Of a stretch of DNA of 64,000 nucleotides, positions 43,162 to 55,213 are shown one piece after another (position 1 is the first letter of the stretch; each line of letters starts with the position of its first letter). The translations under genes and the position numbers were made by a program. The notes under the pieces were generated by a model. The model did no database searches. It had not been told where the DNA came from and saw only the letters and a program-made list of their open reading frames with translations. The stretch covers positions 47,046-111,045 of the forward strand of contig JARBJD010000252.1 of NCBI GenBank assembly GCA_033064195.1, in the 5' to 3' direction. Origin of the DNA: Blattamonas nauphoetae (taxonomy: Eukaryota; Preaxostyla; Oxymonadida).

Positions 43162-43335
43162 TTATTATGTGATATATCCGATAATTATGTCATTTCATCT
43201 TCATAATTTCTACGCAAAGATCTAACCTTCAAATTGTTCAACCATTCATTCTTCATGGATACATTTCCTTTTTTAAGTGAGAGAATTCATTTTTCATTCG
43301 CCGAATATTCCAACAAAAGGATTCTGGTCCATGCG

Positions 43336-46300
43336 ATGTCTTGCTGTACATGCCTATTCCCTGGACGTAGACTCGACTTATTTGGTAATGAAGCACTTCA
43401 CGGATCTGCAGATGGTGTTGAGAACTTGATGAAGTTTGCACGGACGACACCGAAAGAAATCAACTCAATCAACCAATTCCTCCATGTTCGACTTCAGAAA
43501 GCTGTCAAAAAGGGAAATGTGGAACTCATTGCAAACATTTCGTTTGTATTTGTAGAGATGTTAAGAGAACTCTCTGAGCATCTTCGCTTATTCGACAGAT
43601 TTCTCCTTGACACAATCACTGATTTTCTGCATAAATCAAATGACATGGATGGATTATATGTAGTAGTTGCCACAAAAATGGTACATTTCTTCTGATTTGA
43701 TGATTATTTTTAGTTTTTAGAATATCTATCTGTCAGAACAGATCCACAGACTTTTCCAAACATTATCCCAACTATTATGCACTTTTGTTCGTTAGGAACC
43801 CAGAATTCACAGATTCCACATTTCCAGAAACTGTTTTTTTTTCTTTTTTAGATGTCTATCTCTCTTAATAGGCGTTGGCTGTGTGTCCTCCACATCCTCC
43901 ATCGGTGTATCTATCGCTTTGGAAACAACATACTCACACTTTATCCAGAATTCCTGGAGACAATCAACACTTTTCTGAATTCACCTTGTTATTGCTCTCT
44001 GTCTGATGAAAATGAGCATGAACCAGTGGCTCACAACTCGACACCAGATCCACACAATTCTTGGGAAGAAATACCAATTAAATTCGCGATATCCGAATCA
44101 TTCAAAACGGAGACTGGATGTTCCTTGATTTACTCCTCTCATATTTCGACATTGGGCAAGAAAACTGATAAGCAATTGTCACAGGACAACTCCTTATCAA
44201 TCTCAACAGCTTCACCGCTTTTTTTGTGCTTGGACCGAATCCCAACATCTCGTTCGCTGTCCTGTTTTTGTCGTGATATTATCCAACTCCTTTTGAAACC
44301 AAAACTTGACAAACTCTCTCTCAACAAGTCAATTGTCGTCAAACGGACAATTACAGATTCTATCAGACTTTCAATCGGATTCAACAACCCCTTTGACTCG
44401 ATTACTTCCACAAAGTCTGGAAATCTTCCTCAATCTCCGGACGAACTGATACAATGCATTTCTACCAGTATCCCACACTCGTTCATCACATTCACCATAA
44501 ATCACATTGTGTCACTTATCAAAGCAAACCTGAACAATTCAAATTCGTCGACTATCTTTGATGGGGAAAGACTGTCAAATTCACAAAAACTGGACATCAT
44601 CTGCTCCACAATGGACGACCACCTCAACTCGACCACTCGCACCCCATCGTCTCCTCTGCAGACTCAATTTGCCCTTTATTCGTTCTATCAGCTTTTCGAA
44701 AGAGAAAACGTTCTTCTCGTGCTTTTGACTCGGATGTCGCATTCCTTCACGACGCGACTGGCATCCAGCATCCCTTCACTTCTCGTGAGTGGCCTGAACG
44801 ACCTCGTGGATCTTGCATTTCGTCTCATTCTTCTTGTTGAAGCATACGAAAACATTCTCAAGGTGAAGTTTGATGAGAGTCAAAGCGAAAAGTCGGAGCT
44901 CATCCAGATCGGGAAATCACACTCAACACAACCACTCCAGCCGCTGTCGAATCAGAAGAAGGGCGATGTGGAGATGGGAGAAGCGAGTCTCTCCGCAGAT
45001 TCCACTCATCTTACAGCTGCCTTCTTCCAGTCAGCCCTTGCCACCATCCGAAGCACGGCTGCCGAGTTTCTCCATCACTATCAAACCCTCTTTGTGACCT
45101 TCGCCTCGCTCCAATCAGCTCATCCTCCTGTCCTCTTGAACTTCTACGCACCGTTTCTCACTCGTTTGCAGTCCGTCGTCTCCTCACGGAACTCTCCGCA
45201 ACCGCCAAATCCACGAACAAGTCTGTCGCTCACAGCACAATCGCCACTACCACTCAACAACCCCGCCGCGACACAGCCTCCCACCGAAGAGACTGAGACG
45301 CCTGTCAACAACAGAAGCAACGCAACAGAGTACCCAACTCACGAGCTGATCCGCAAATCTGTCATTGAAACGAACGTTATCAATGCCACTGTTCAGTTCT
45401 ATTTTCGTGTGATGCTCGGCGTCTCATCAGCTCTTAATTTCCACTTCTTCTCGCCACCTCATCCAGCCATTATTTCCACTTTCAGACAAGACGCTGCCAC
45501 CCGCCGCAGCTCCATCTTCCACAATCCCACTCTCAACGACTCTTTTGCATCAGCTGAAAACGAACGACACATCAATCTCATCAATTCTGTCATCTCTCTG
45601 CTCTCCCCATTTCTCTTCCACATCTCCCTTCCCCAACGGTGCCTCACACATCACCCCAGTTTGTCTCCATCCTCTCCCGCCACATCTCATTCCCTCTGCC
45701 CCTCGATGTCTCTCCTCTGCATCCGCCTTCTGAATGTTCTTATCACATCTTCTCCGCCCAAACGCCCCTTCTTCTCTCCGTCTTCTCTCTCGTTGGGGCC
45801 AGCAGAGAATGACATGAACACTTGCTCCAGTTTTTCTGCCCTCCCGCTTCACATTGGCGTTAGGTCTCCCCAAACATCAGAGCATTCGTCAGTGTCGTCA
45901 CATCACCCATCTACCTTCCCGCTCCTCCCGCCTGCACCGTCACCTCCACTCATCGCACCATTTGCGACCCTCTTCGCCGTCTCTTTTGCCGAACTCTCTC
46001 CCCACGATTCCACCATCTCATCATTCACATCGCAGGTTCATTCAATCTTGTCATGTCTCTTCGCCATGCTCCTCGCCCCGTCTTCGTATCACTGCACCTG
46101 CAGAGACGACCGTCCAGCAGGACACACCGACGATAGCCCGTTCAAGGCCATTGCTGCACGCCTGTCCGCACATTCCGATGTTGTCCGAACCGTCTTCTGG
46201 ACAGTCCTCGCTCTTCTCTCGGAATTTGGCGTCGATCTGATTCCACATTTGCTCTTGTTCTCGTTCGAGCTTCAAAAGATGTCGATCAGATCGCTGGACT

Positions 46301-47460
46301 CGGCCTCAAACTCCAACACGCCTCATCCAGCTGACCACCAAAGCAGCACAACATCTTCCGTTGACCTTCCAACAACTGCTGTCTCTGCTCTGTGGTCACA
46401 ACTCACCGTGGAGACCAACCAACACATCCTCGCAGATGCCATCCTCAGCTTTACGACAGTCTCCCTGTTGATTCTCATGATTGCACGATGGCTCGAGATG
46501 GACACTCTCAAACAGGATTGTTTGAACTTCTTCGATTCCACAATTTGTCTGATGCAGACTCACCTGGCCAAGTTTTCGGCTGATTTCTCGTCTTCCAATC
46601 TCTCCGAGCTGGTGTTTGGATCGCTCGCCCAGATCTGCTTTGGAAGTGAAAGCGAAGCAGTCAAAGCTGACATGCAGAAACTGTTCGAGGAACGAATCAA
46701 ACTACAAAACAAAAATGAATCTGAACAATCTCCGCAGGAAGTCATCATACAGGTGGATACGCCGTCGAACAACGAAGCATTGGAACCGACAACTCAACCA
46801 GCAACTCCAACACACTCAGATTCTACCCAACAGATGATTGAGAAAGGCGAAAACGAGGAGAGGACGGCCAGCCCTTCGACCGAACAAACAGCTGAACAGA
46901 CAGATCACTCCAAACGCGAACCGGAACAGATTGTTTCAACAACATCCATACCAATCTTCTCTCTCGCGTGTTTCTTGCGTCTCTTCACTGTAGCTTCGCC
47001 TCCAGCTACGACAACCTCTCCATTCGCTGACAATGCGGACTCGGTTCCTTCAACAGCAAGGGTTCTCGAGGGCATTCAGACATCTCTCAAAACACTCTCA
47101 TTTGTGCCGCATGTCCCCATCCCACCCGAAATGGTTCACTCGCTTTCAAATCAAACACTGGTCGCCCTCATCGCCACCCTCTCGTCGTCACAGACACCAT
47201 CACTCACACAACACGCACCTCACTCCAAACTCGGCGTATCCCGTCCTTTTCACACTTTCAACAACGCAGCAACACACAGCCATCCCTTCTTGACTTTCAT
47301 GACGCAACCAGACTCGATTCCAACGATCCTGTCATCGTCGTCACATTCTTTCCTCTCCACTTTCAATCAGCCCCAATCTTCAGTCGAGCTTGAATTAGAA
47401 GCTCCATCGCCACTAAACCAACTCAAAACTCTGACCGACGTCTTTTTTTGCGATTCATGA
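43336..47460 (+). CDS. EFR3-like plasma-membrane scaffold for PI4-kinase
   Basis: Three exons: 43336-43680, 43714-43790, 43872-47460; 4011 nt, 1336 aa. Introns are 33 and 81 nt. The N-terminus MSCCTCLFPGRR is a Cys cluster suited to palmitoylation, as in EFR3, which anchors PI4KA/Stt4 at the plasma membrane. The following helical repeats (GSADGVENLMKFARTTPKEINSI, then LHVRLQKAVKKGN, ISFVFVEMLREL, VATKMFLEYLSVRTDPQTF) fit the EFR3 armadillo-like N-domain. The rest is helical with long Ser/Thr/Pro-rich inserts. The 3' splice site at 43871 is chosen because it gives FCS/RWLCVLHILHRCIYRFG in the open frame. Assignment rests on N-terminal pattern and layout, so it is moderately secure. Confidence 0.72.
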
Positions 47461-47603
47461 AACGCTTCAGGATTATTTTGGTATCTCTTGATTCTTCTTT
47501 TTTAGACTTTTTTCGTTTTCCTGAGTGTCAGTTGATCACCTTTTCCAAAAACGATAGCCATTATTGAAGAAGGAGGTGAATAAGAAACGGTGAAAAGTGT
47601 ACA

Positions 47604-49575
47604 CTACTTGGGAGAAGAGATTCCCTCTGCACCACTCAATCGCTTTGTGTAATCTTCCTTCCTCTTCTGGAAGCCGGTGGGTTCACCTTTCTGAAACGGT
47701 GCATGCTGCGTTGGATGGCGAGTGGGGAGGCGGCGAGGAATCGAAAATGTGGGTCGGAGTTCGAAATCTTGCTCGTTCTCTTCGGGTGCATCTGACTTCT
47801 TGCTCTGACGATCAATTTCTGAAGCAAGTGCTTTCACCCGTCCTTTCGAGTGGATGTTCTGCAGTGATTGCTTAAAGTTGGGGCGAGTGAACGAGGAGGG
47901 GGTGACTGAGGAAGGGGTGACTGAGGTGTGGTCAGCAAGAGCCCCAATTCGTGTTTTCTCTTCCTTTGTCATCACTTCTGTGGTGTCTGTGTCCGAATCA
48001 AGCTGTTGTGCTGGCGTATTCTTGTCTGACTCGATCTGTGCTGGCATGGGGTCTCTCACACACGGTGTTGGTTTGATTTCCTGCTCCCGTCCGCTTTCAA
48101 CGTCAACCGCGGTGGCTTTCTCGGTTTCAGAGACAGTTGCCTTGAGACTGGCTATTTCTCCGGCTGAGGTCATTGCAACGGCTGGAGTGAGGAGCGGGAC
48201 GTGTGGGAAGAACATGACGACTGATGTGATGTTGTCGGTGTCGGCGGCTGTTCCATTTGCGATCCAGCGCTTCTGCGAGTGGATGACAATGGAGCGAGCA
48301 GCACGAGAGGCAAGGCGCTCCTTCTTTTCGATGATGGCGTTGGCACTTTCTGCCACCTCAGCTTCCGTCTTCTCGTCTGGGTGCTTCTTCTCGTTCTCTT
48401 TCTCCTTGTCGCTCTCTGCCTGAACTGCCGCCACTTTGTTGTACCACTGCCCGGTCATCCGAACAGTCTCGCCAAGGCTGATCACATCCGACACCCCGTC
48501 GCTCTCGAGGAGCACCACAAACTCCCTCCACGGCTCGATGCGTTGGCGGCAGATGTCGGGAGTGTGGATGAGTCCCGAAGGCTCGTACTCGAAATCTCCA
48601 AAAGCGCGGGACATGGAGAGGCAGTTCTCGCCGTGCTCGTCGACCAGATACGAGCCAAAGGCGGTGCAGATGAACTCGCCGTTGTGTTGGAGAATCCGGC
48701 TGTTCTCGTCCGCCCAGCACCAATGATGTTTGCGGGAGAGCGGAAGGAGCGAGACCTCGCTTTCTGTGTAGAACCCCAGTGCGGCGGGCGAATCACCAAG
48801 CGATGCAACGAAGAGTGTTCTGTTGAGGAGGACACAGACTGTCGCAGTGCACCCTCCCGCACATTTGTCGAGGAGATTCAGCTGGGAAAGAAGAGATTGG
48901 AATGGAAGCGAGGACAAACATCGTCAAGGTGCCTTCGAAGCTCCTCATTTGTTTCACTGAACGCATCTTTGAGAATCTGTTCTATTTTTGACTCGTCAAA
49001 TGGAACGTCGTGTGGTGTCTCCTGTTCTTGGCTGTCTGTCTTGATTCTGTGCCTCGGAGCACTCTGAGGTGATTGTGAATGAAGTTGTGAATTTGAAATG
49101 GAGAGTTGTGACTTTCCACGTGAGGTGATGCGACTTAAATGTTTCCTTTCAGATTTAGATGGATAGATGATCGATCCGGGAGGCGATACCATGTTTGCAA
49201 ACGGAGAAGAATTGAGAGGAGGGATTTCCTGAGGAGAGCTCTGCCCTTCGGTGTGAAAACCAGCTTGTCCTTCAAAATAGGTGGTGAGCATGTTTTGAGT
49301 ATGTTCGAACAGTTTTTGCGTCACATACTCTGAAATAGCCCCTCCAGACCGATCTGCAGTGAATGGAAATGATCCATGGCCATCAGTAATGCCTGAAAGG
49401 ATGAGAAAGTTTGAGACGAACTGAGGTACACTGATCCAGGGACTGATGGAACAAAATTGGGGCGGATTAGGAACCGATCCTGATTGTAGGAGTATCGACC
49501 ATCTCCACAAATTGAGTGCCCAGAACAGATTACAGTTCCAAGCGTTGGATGGTAGAATGATGCAGTGTCTGACAT
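47604..49575 (-). CDS. PP2C-family Ser/Thr phosphatase
   Basis: Three exons: 49575-49422, 49392-48920, 48881-47604; 1905 nt, 634 aa. Introns are 29 and 38 nt, the 29-nt one being the shortest I accept in this window. PP2C motifs in order: DGRYSYNQDRF, SITDGHGSF (the DGHG metal site is created by splicing), CAGGCTATVCVL, VASLGDSPA, SRAFGDFE, LESDGVSDVISL and DTDNITSVVMF. The metal ligands look complete. A ~120-residue Ser/Gln-rich insert follows DGHG, and the C-terminal ~230 residues are a disordered charged tail. Substrate unknown. It is separate from the PP2C domain of the 16797-25013 gene and not obviously its paralogue. Confidence 0.9.
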
Positions 49576-50040
49576 CGTGAGTGTTGGTGTCTATAAACGG
49601 AAAAATACACAATACAACAAAGTAATACATCTCTATTCTCCGACATAAAGGAAAATAAATGATAATGAATGGGAATCTACGAGATCATGCGCCGGAAGGT
49701 GTGCCGGAAAAAGAAGTGGTCTGAAACGATAAAAAGCAAAGGCAATCTGCGGGAAAGTTGACTTCAATCAAAGGGATCGATTTGAACGAGGTTCGTTTCA
49801 GGTTATTCGAGATCATGAGGAGATTCAAAAAAATGGGTCCGCAGGATGAAGAAGACGGTGAGAGATGATAAAGTTGAGAAAACGAAAACATCGGTAATCC
49901 TGCACTTAACGGGCCAAAAATTTCAAAGGAGCAAAAAAAGAAAGGACGCAATGGGAATTGAGCCCTCAACCTGTTATGTTGGAAAGATGCTGAGTGATCC
50001 AACAGTAATGTCGACAGGGTGGGTCGATCAATAAGTCACG

Positions 50041-50092
50041 AAAATTGGATCGCAGCATCAACTATCTTTCTCATTTTGATGAGGCTTTTAAT
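50041..50092 (+). repeat. Nested inverted repeat in left arm, part 1
   Basis: Reverse-complement match to 50244-50295 with about three mismatches over 52 bp. The mirrored pair is in the right arm at about 51157-51208 and 51360-51411. Confidence 0.85.
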
Positions 50093-50243
50093 ACTCTTTT
50101 CCAATCATGTGATGTATGCCTTGTTGACAATCAGACCCTATAAGCAAAAAACACAAGAAAAGTTGAATTCATCTGCCTCATTTTGACAGACTTGAGGGCA
50201 TAATTATCGATGAAGGAGACGCGTGAAATGATAGAAAAATGAA

Positions 50244-50295
50244 ATTGAAAGCCTCATCAAAATGAGAAAGATGGTTGATCCTGCGATCCAATTTT
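50244..50295 (-). repeat. Nested inverted repeat in left arm, part 2
   Basis: Partner of 50041-50092; the two could form a 52-bp stem with a ~150-bp loop. Confidence 0.85.
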
Positions 50296-51607
50296 GTGAA
50301 TCAATCAGGACAAAAGTTCCTGGCATACCTGTCCAGGAACTCTCAGCAATCACTTCACTAACCAAAAAGAAAGATGAGGGGAGAAACAAAGCGAACATAC
50401 GCGTTGGGAAGGAGAGAGAAAAAAGAAGAGGTCGAGAAAAGTAAAAAAATCAGAACCAACTGTCAGCGAGGAAATTGGCATTAATTACTTTAGGTGTTGT
50501 CAAAGTGTCGGATCATACACTATTCACTGAATCATGTTATCTTAGTCTCGTGAATACATTGAAGTTCAAGTACTGGTTGAATTGTATTGAATGCCTGAAT
50601 TTAATGTCGGAAGAATCACTCGACATGGATCAGAATTTTATACATCATTTAATGAATCCACTTTTCTCTCGAAATGATGGATGATTCAATTGAATACTAT
50701 TTTTGTGATAGATGATCGAGTTGAGTCAAGGACGGTACGTTTCATTTTTTGGTTTGTGAATGTCGAACTTCTGAATGATATCAAATCGTCTGACTCATGT
50801 AAAGGAGATGACAATCGCTTGAACCCGATCCAGTGGAAAAAGAATCATTTGAACAAGCTGATTGGTGAATTGAAGCGTTCAGATTGTGTAAACTTCGATA
50901 AATGATGATAATATTCACGTCATGGTGCAACTACCATGATCCGACACTTTGACAACACCTAAAGTAATTAATGCCAATTTCCTCGCTGACAGTTGGTTCT
51001 GATTTTTTTACTTTTCTCGACCTCTTCTTTTTTCTCTCTCCTTCCCAACGCGTATGTTCGCTTTGTTTCTCCCCTCATCTTTCTTTTTGGTTAGTGAAGT
51101 GATTGCTGAGAGTTCCTGGACAGGTATGCCAGGAACTTTTGTCCTGATTGATTCACAAAATTGGATCGCAGGATCAACCATCTTTCTCATTTTGATGAGG
51201 CTTTCAATTTCATTTTTCTATCATTTCACGCGTCTCCTTCATCGATAATTATGCCCTCAAGTCTGTCAAAATGAGGCAGATGAATTCAACTTTTCTTGTG
51301 TTTTTTGCTTATAGGGTCTGATTGTCAACAAGGCATACATCACATGATTGGAAAAGAGTATTAAAAGCCTCATCAAAATGAGAAAGATAGTTGATGCTGC
51401 GATCCAATTTTCGTGACTTATTGATCGACCCACCCTGTCGACATTACTGTTGGATCACTCAGCATCTTTCCAACATAACAGGTTGAGGGCTCAATTCCCA
51501 TTGCGTCCTTTCTTTTTTTGCTCCTTTGAAATTTTTGGCCCGTTAAGTGCAGGATTACCGATGTTTTCGTTTTCTCAACTTTATCATCTCTCACCGTCTT
51601 CTTCATC

Positions 51608-52584
51608 GTCCATTTTTTCTTTCTTCATCATTTCCAATCGTTGAATTGGTATGAATTAGCAGCTTTTTTTATCCAAATTGAAAAAGTGAAAAAAAGAAAT
51701 CGATTTTTTTTTCTGAAAGGCCCCAAAAATTCCTTCTAAAAAGATGTTTGAAAAGAGTTCACAATATTTGAGCTATTGTTAGGACTTTAGGTCTTATGTT
51801 GACATCATCTGAATCCATCAAAGACTTTTAATAAAAGATTCAAAGGTGGGTCAATCTGAATTAACTTTTCGTTTTGATTTCTCGAGCGAGAATAGTTTGG
51901 TTCATTATTCCTCTCTCAAACAACTGTGACGAGATGATAGTTCTCGAATCAGGCCGTACATGTTCATCAGGCCGTACGAGAACCACTCCACGTTAAGTCA
52001 CATTTTCTACATTTGGGTCAATATTTTTGACATCATAGAAAAGTTCGAGATCACCCCTTCAAAACCTCCTCTCCGCATTCTTTTTTTCAAATTTGCTGTT
52101 AAATCTCAAATAGCTCTTTCTCACCTCCATGAACTGATTACATGTGTTTTTTTCGATCTATTCATACCAGTAGACAAATTGGAGGTGGATTACAAAACAA
52201 TATGGGTTGATCGTCATTTGGTGGACTATGTACGGTCTACCATCTTCCTCACTGCACTGGATGTGGTGTTCCGGGCGAATGTCTCCTTCACCACCATATT
52301 ACCTCTTCTCTCATTCTCTCTCTCTTCTGTTTTCCCTCTCTTCGCACGATTTTGAAGCTTGGATGAATGATTTCAGTTTTATTCACTTTTGGTGGTGTAT
52401 TATCTCAAACAAGTGATTTTTCTTTAGTTTGTTTTCTCAAGAAAGTGTTAATTGTGAGTTGAAAACAACAAGATTCATGGAAGACACAATTAAGATGGAA
52501 AGTGCTGATGAGAGAAAGAGTGGAGGGAGGCGGAGGCTCGAGGAGGTGAGTTTGGATGTCGCAGAAGGAAAAAGGGAGTCTATC
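51608..52584. other. Gene-poor AT-rich stretch
   Basis: Between the inverted-repeat element and the minisatellite. A 131-codon plus-strand ORF (51960-52355) has no recognisable features and I do not call it. Nothing else seen. Confidence 0.4.
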
Positions 52585-52665
52585 GGAAGGAGGTGAGTGG
52601 AGGACGAGGGAGGTGAGTGGAGGGCGAGGGAGGTGAGTGGAGGATTAGAGAGGGGAGGGGAGAAG
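52585..52665. repeat. Short degenerate G-rich repeats
   Basis: Three to four copies of a ~20-bp unit around GGAGGTGAGTGGAGG directly before the 30-bp array. Confidence 0.6.
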
Positions 52666-52697
52666 TGCAGAAGACGAGGGAGGCAAGTAGAGGTGAG

Positions 52698-54552
52698 TGG
52701 AGTGTGTGGTGGCGATGGGGAGCGAAATGGAGTGTTTGGTGGCGATGAGGAGCGAAATGGAGTGTTTGGTGGCGATGAGGAGCGAAGCGGAGTGTTTGGT
52801 GGCGATAGAGAGCGAACTGGAGTGTTTGGTGGCGATGAGGAGCGAAATGGAATGTTTGGTGGCGATAGGGAGCGAAGCGGAGTGTTTGGTGGCGATGGGG
52901 AGCGAAGCGGAATGTTTGGTGGCGATGGGGAGCGAAGTGGAGTATTTGGTGGCGATGGGGAGCGAACTGGAGTGGTTGGTGGCGATGAGGAGCGAAATGG
53001 AGTGTTTGGTGGCGATGGGGAGCGAAGCGGAGTGTTTGGTGGCGATGGGGAGCGAAGCGGAATGTTTGGTGGCGATGAGGAGCGAAGCGGAATGTTTGGT
53101 GGCGATGGGGAGCGAAGTGGAGTGTTTGGTGGCGATGGGGAGCGAAGCGGAGTGTTTGGTGGCGATAGGGAGCGAAGTGGAGTGTTTGGTGGCGATAGGG
53201 AGCGAAGCGGAGTGTTTGGTAGCGATGGGGAGCGAAATGGAGTGTTTGGTGGCGATGAGGAGCGAACTGGAGTGTTTGGTGGCGAGGAGGAGCGAAGCGG
53301 AGTGTTTGGTGGCGATGGGGAGCGAAGCGGAATGTTTGGTGGCGATGAGGAGCGAAGTGGAGTGTTTGGTGGCGATGAGGAGCGAAGCGGAGTGTTTGGT
53401 GGCGATGGGGAGCGAAGCGGAATGTTTGGTGGCGATGAGGAGCGAAGCGGAGTGTTTGGTGGCGATAGGGAGCGAAGCGGAGTGTTTGGTGGCGATAGAG
53501 AGCGAACTGGAGTGTTTGGTGGCGATGAGGAGCGAAGCGGAGTGTTTGGTGGCGATAGAGAGCGAACTGGAATGTTTGGTGGCGATGATGAGCGAAATGG
53601 AGTGTTTGGTGGCGATAGGGAGCGAAGTGGAGTGTTTGGTGGCGATGAGGAGCGAAATGGAGTGTTTGGTGGCGATAGGGAGCGAAGTGGAGTGTTTGGT
53701 GGCGATGAGGCGCGAAGCGGGAGTGTTTGGTGGCGATAGAGAGCGAACTGGAGTGTGTGGTGGCGATGAGGAGCGAAATGGAGTGTTTGGTGGCGATGGG
53801 GAGCGAAGCGGAGTGTTTGGTGGCGATAGAGAGCGAACTGGAGTGTTTGGTGGCGATGAGGAGCGAAATGGAGTGTTTGGTGGCGATGGGGAGCGAAGCG
53901 GAGTGTTTGGTGGCGATGGGGAGCGAAGTGGAGTGTTTGGTGGCGATGAGGAGCGAAGCGGAGTGTTTGGTGGCGATAGGGAGCGAAGTGGGGTGTTTGG
54001 TGGCGATGAGGAGCGAAGTGGAGTGTTTGGTGGCGATAGGGAGCGAAGTGGAGTGTTTGGTGGCGATGAGGAGCGAAGTGGAGTGTTTGGTGGCGATGGG
54101 GAGCGAAGCGGAGTGTTTGGTGGCGATGGGGAGCGAAGTGGAGTGTTTGGTGGCGATGAGGAGCGAAGCGGAGTGTTTGGTGGCGATAGGGAGCGAAGTG
54201 GAGTGTTTGGTGGCGATGGGGAGCGAAGTGGAGTGTTTGGTGGCGATGAGGAGCGAAGCGGAGTGTTTGGTGGCGATAGGGAGCGAAGTGGAGTGTTTGG
54301 TGGCGATGGGGAGCGAAGTGGAGTGTTTGGTGGCGATAGGGAGCGAAGTGGAGTGTTTGGTGGCGATAGGGAGCGAAGTGGAGTGTTTGGTGGCGATAGG
54401 GAGCGAAGCGGAGTGTTTGGTAGCGATGGGGAGCGAACCGGAGTGTTTGGTGGCGATAGGGAGCGAAGTGGAGTGTTTGGTGGCGATGGGGAGCGAAGTG
54501 GAGTGTTTGGTGGCGATAGGGAGCGAAGTGGAGTGTTTGGTGGCGATGGATG
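52698..54552. repeat. 30-bp minisatellite, about 62 copies
   Basis: The unit consists of GGAGTGTTTGGTGGCGATG followed by variable AGGAGCGAAGC. The period is exactly 30 except for one extra base at about 53720. Variation is confined to a few positions (GATGAG/GATGGG/GATAGG and AGC/AGT/AAT/ACT). Because 30 is a multiple of 3 and the unit lacks stops in several frames, the array is open in overlapping frames of both strands (for example VFGGDEERSG forward, SPPNTPLRS reverse). I treat these as by-products. Confidence 0.95.
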
Positions 54553-54670
54553 GCGATGGTGAGGGTGTGGTGGAGCTTGAGAGCGATAAAGGACAGCTGA
54601 GTTCATCGGTACGAAGAGGACTGAGATAGCGGTGGTTGCTTGAGTGGGAATATTGATGGTGGTGTACTAC

Positions 54671-54800
54671 TGAGTGGTGGGGGAGTGGAGATGAGAGGTT
54701 GGCTGAGTGGTGGGGGAGCGGAGATGAGAGGTTGGCTGAGTGGTGGGGGAGTGGAGATGAGAGGTTGGCTGAGTGGTGGGGGAGTGGAGATGAGTGCTAG
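54671..54800. repeat. 33-bp tandem repeat, four copies
   Basis: The unit starts TGAGTGGTGGGGGAGTGG and continues ATGAGAGGTTGGC; four nearly identical copies. Confidence 0.9.
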
Positions 54801-55086
54801 GTTGGTGGCTGGGAGGAATGTACACCATCGCTAATTGGACCTGGAAGATAAAGAAGTCACGAAGAAGGATTGAGACATATCGTTTTTCTTACCACAACTG
54901 AAGTGAACTTGATGCTATGATCCAAAGTCTAGTGGAGGAATTGAGTGAATGACAGACAACCTACAAGAGGAGAAGACAAAAATGAGAATGATTGTTGATG
55001 AAAGAGAAAAAATTTGTGAAATATAAACGGAATTGTTCTAAAACAGAAATCAATAATGAAAAATATGTCTTTCAGTGTTGTCCTCA
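54801..55086. other. Unassigned spacer
   Basis: No ORF, repeat or RNA gene seen between the 33-bp array and the hairpin cluster. Confidence 0.4.
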
Positions 55087-55197
55087 CTCATTCCAAGTCC
55101 TGCTGTGAACCTAGTACCGGACACAAGGCCGTAAATGGTACTAGGCTAGCCCTGTTCGGCCAAAAGGCCTGGCAGGATAAGCCAGGTATGGAATGAG
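55087..55197. other. Compact multi-hairpin sequence, ncRNA-like or transposon end
   Basis: A 9-bp closing stem (55087-55095, CTCATTCCA, with 55189-55197) encloses a perfect 9-bp hairpin CCTAGTACC/GGTACTAGG (55110-55118 with 55137-55145). Inside is a second hairpin around GGCC-AAAA-GGCC (55152-55161 with 55166-55175), with a competing hairpin CCTGGC/GCCAGG (55168-55173 with 55181-55186). The fold works on either strand. It is not a tRNA: arm lengths and the T-loop consensus do not fit. It lies just beyond the 3' side of the transposase-like region, so it may be part of that element's end. Confidence 0.55.
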
Positions 55198-55213
55198 CGA
55201 GGTGGTAGGGGGT

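Larger units (their letters stand above)
49845..51607. mobile_element. Foldback-type element with 672-bp near-perfect inverted repeats
   Basis: Arms 49845-50516 and 50936-51607 are reverse complements of each other. They keep a constant coordinate sum of 101452 at both ends, so there is no net indel, and I saw no mismatches where I compared them. The spacer is 419 bp. Each arm contains a smaller inverted pair, giving a palindrome within a palindrome. No transposase-like protein is seen. A 60-codon ORF in each arm (50262-50444 plus, 51008-51190 minus) is simply mirrored. No clear target-site duplication was found. Alternatives are a non-autonomous TIR element, a recent inverted duplication or an assembly artefact. 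Confidence 0.75.

Noticed and set aside
50262-51190. Mirrored 60-codon ORFs in the inverted arms as transposase genes
   Set aside because: Too short, strongly basic low-complexity end, no catalytic motif; mirrored simply by the palindrome.
51960-52355. 131-codon ORF
   Set aside because: No domain, AT-rich flank, no splice partners found.
52698-54552. Regular 30-bp repeats resembling a CRISPR array
   Set aside because: Units abut directly with no unique spacers, and the context is eukaryotic.
52645-54606. Very long ORFs (380, 621 and 653 codons) through the 30-bp array
   Set aside because: They exist only because the period is a multiple of three and the unit lacks stops; frames switch at a single extra base and no domain is present.
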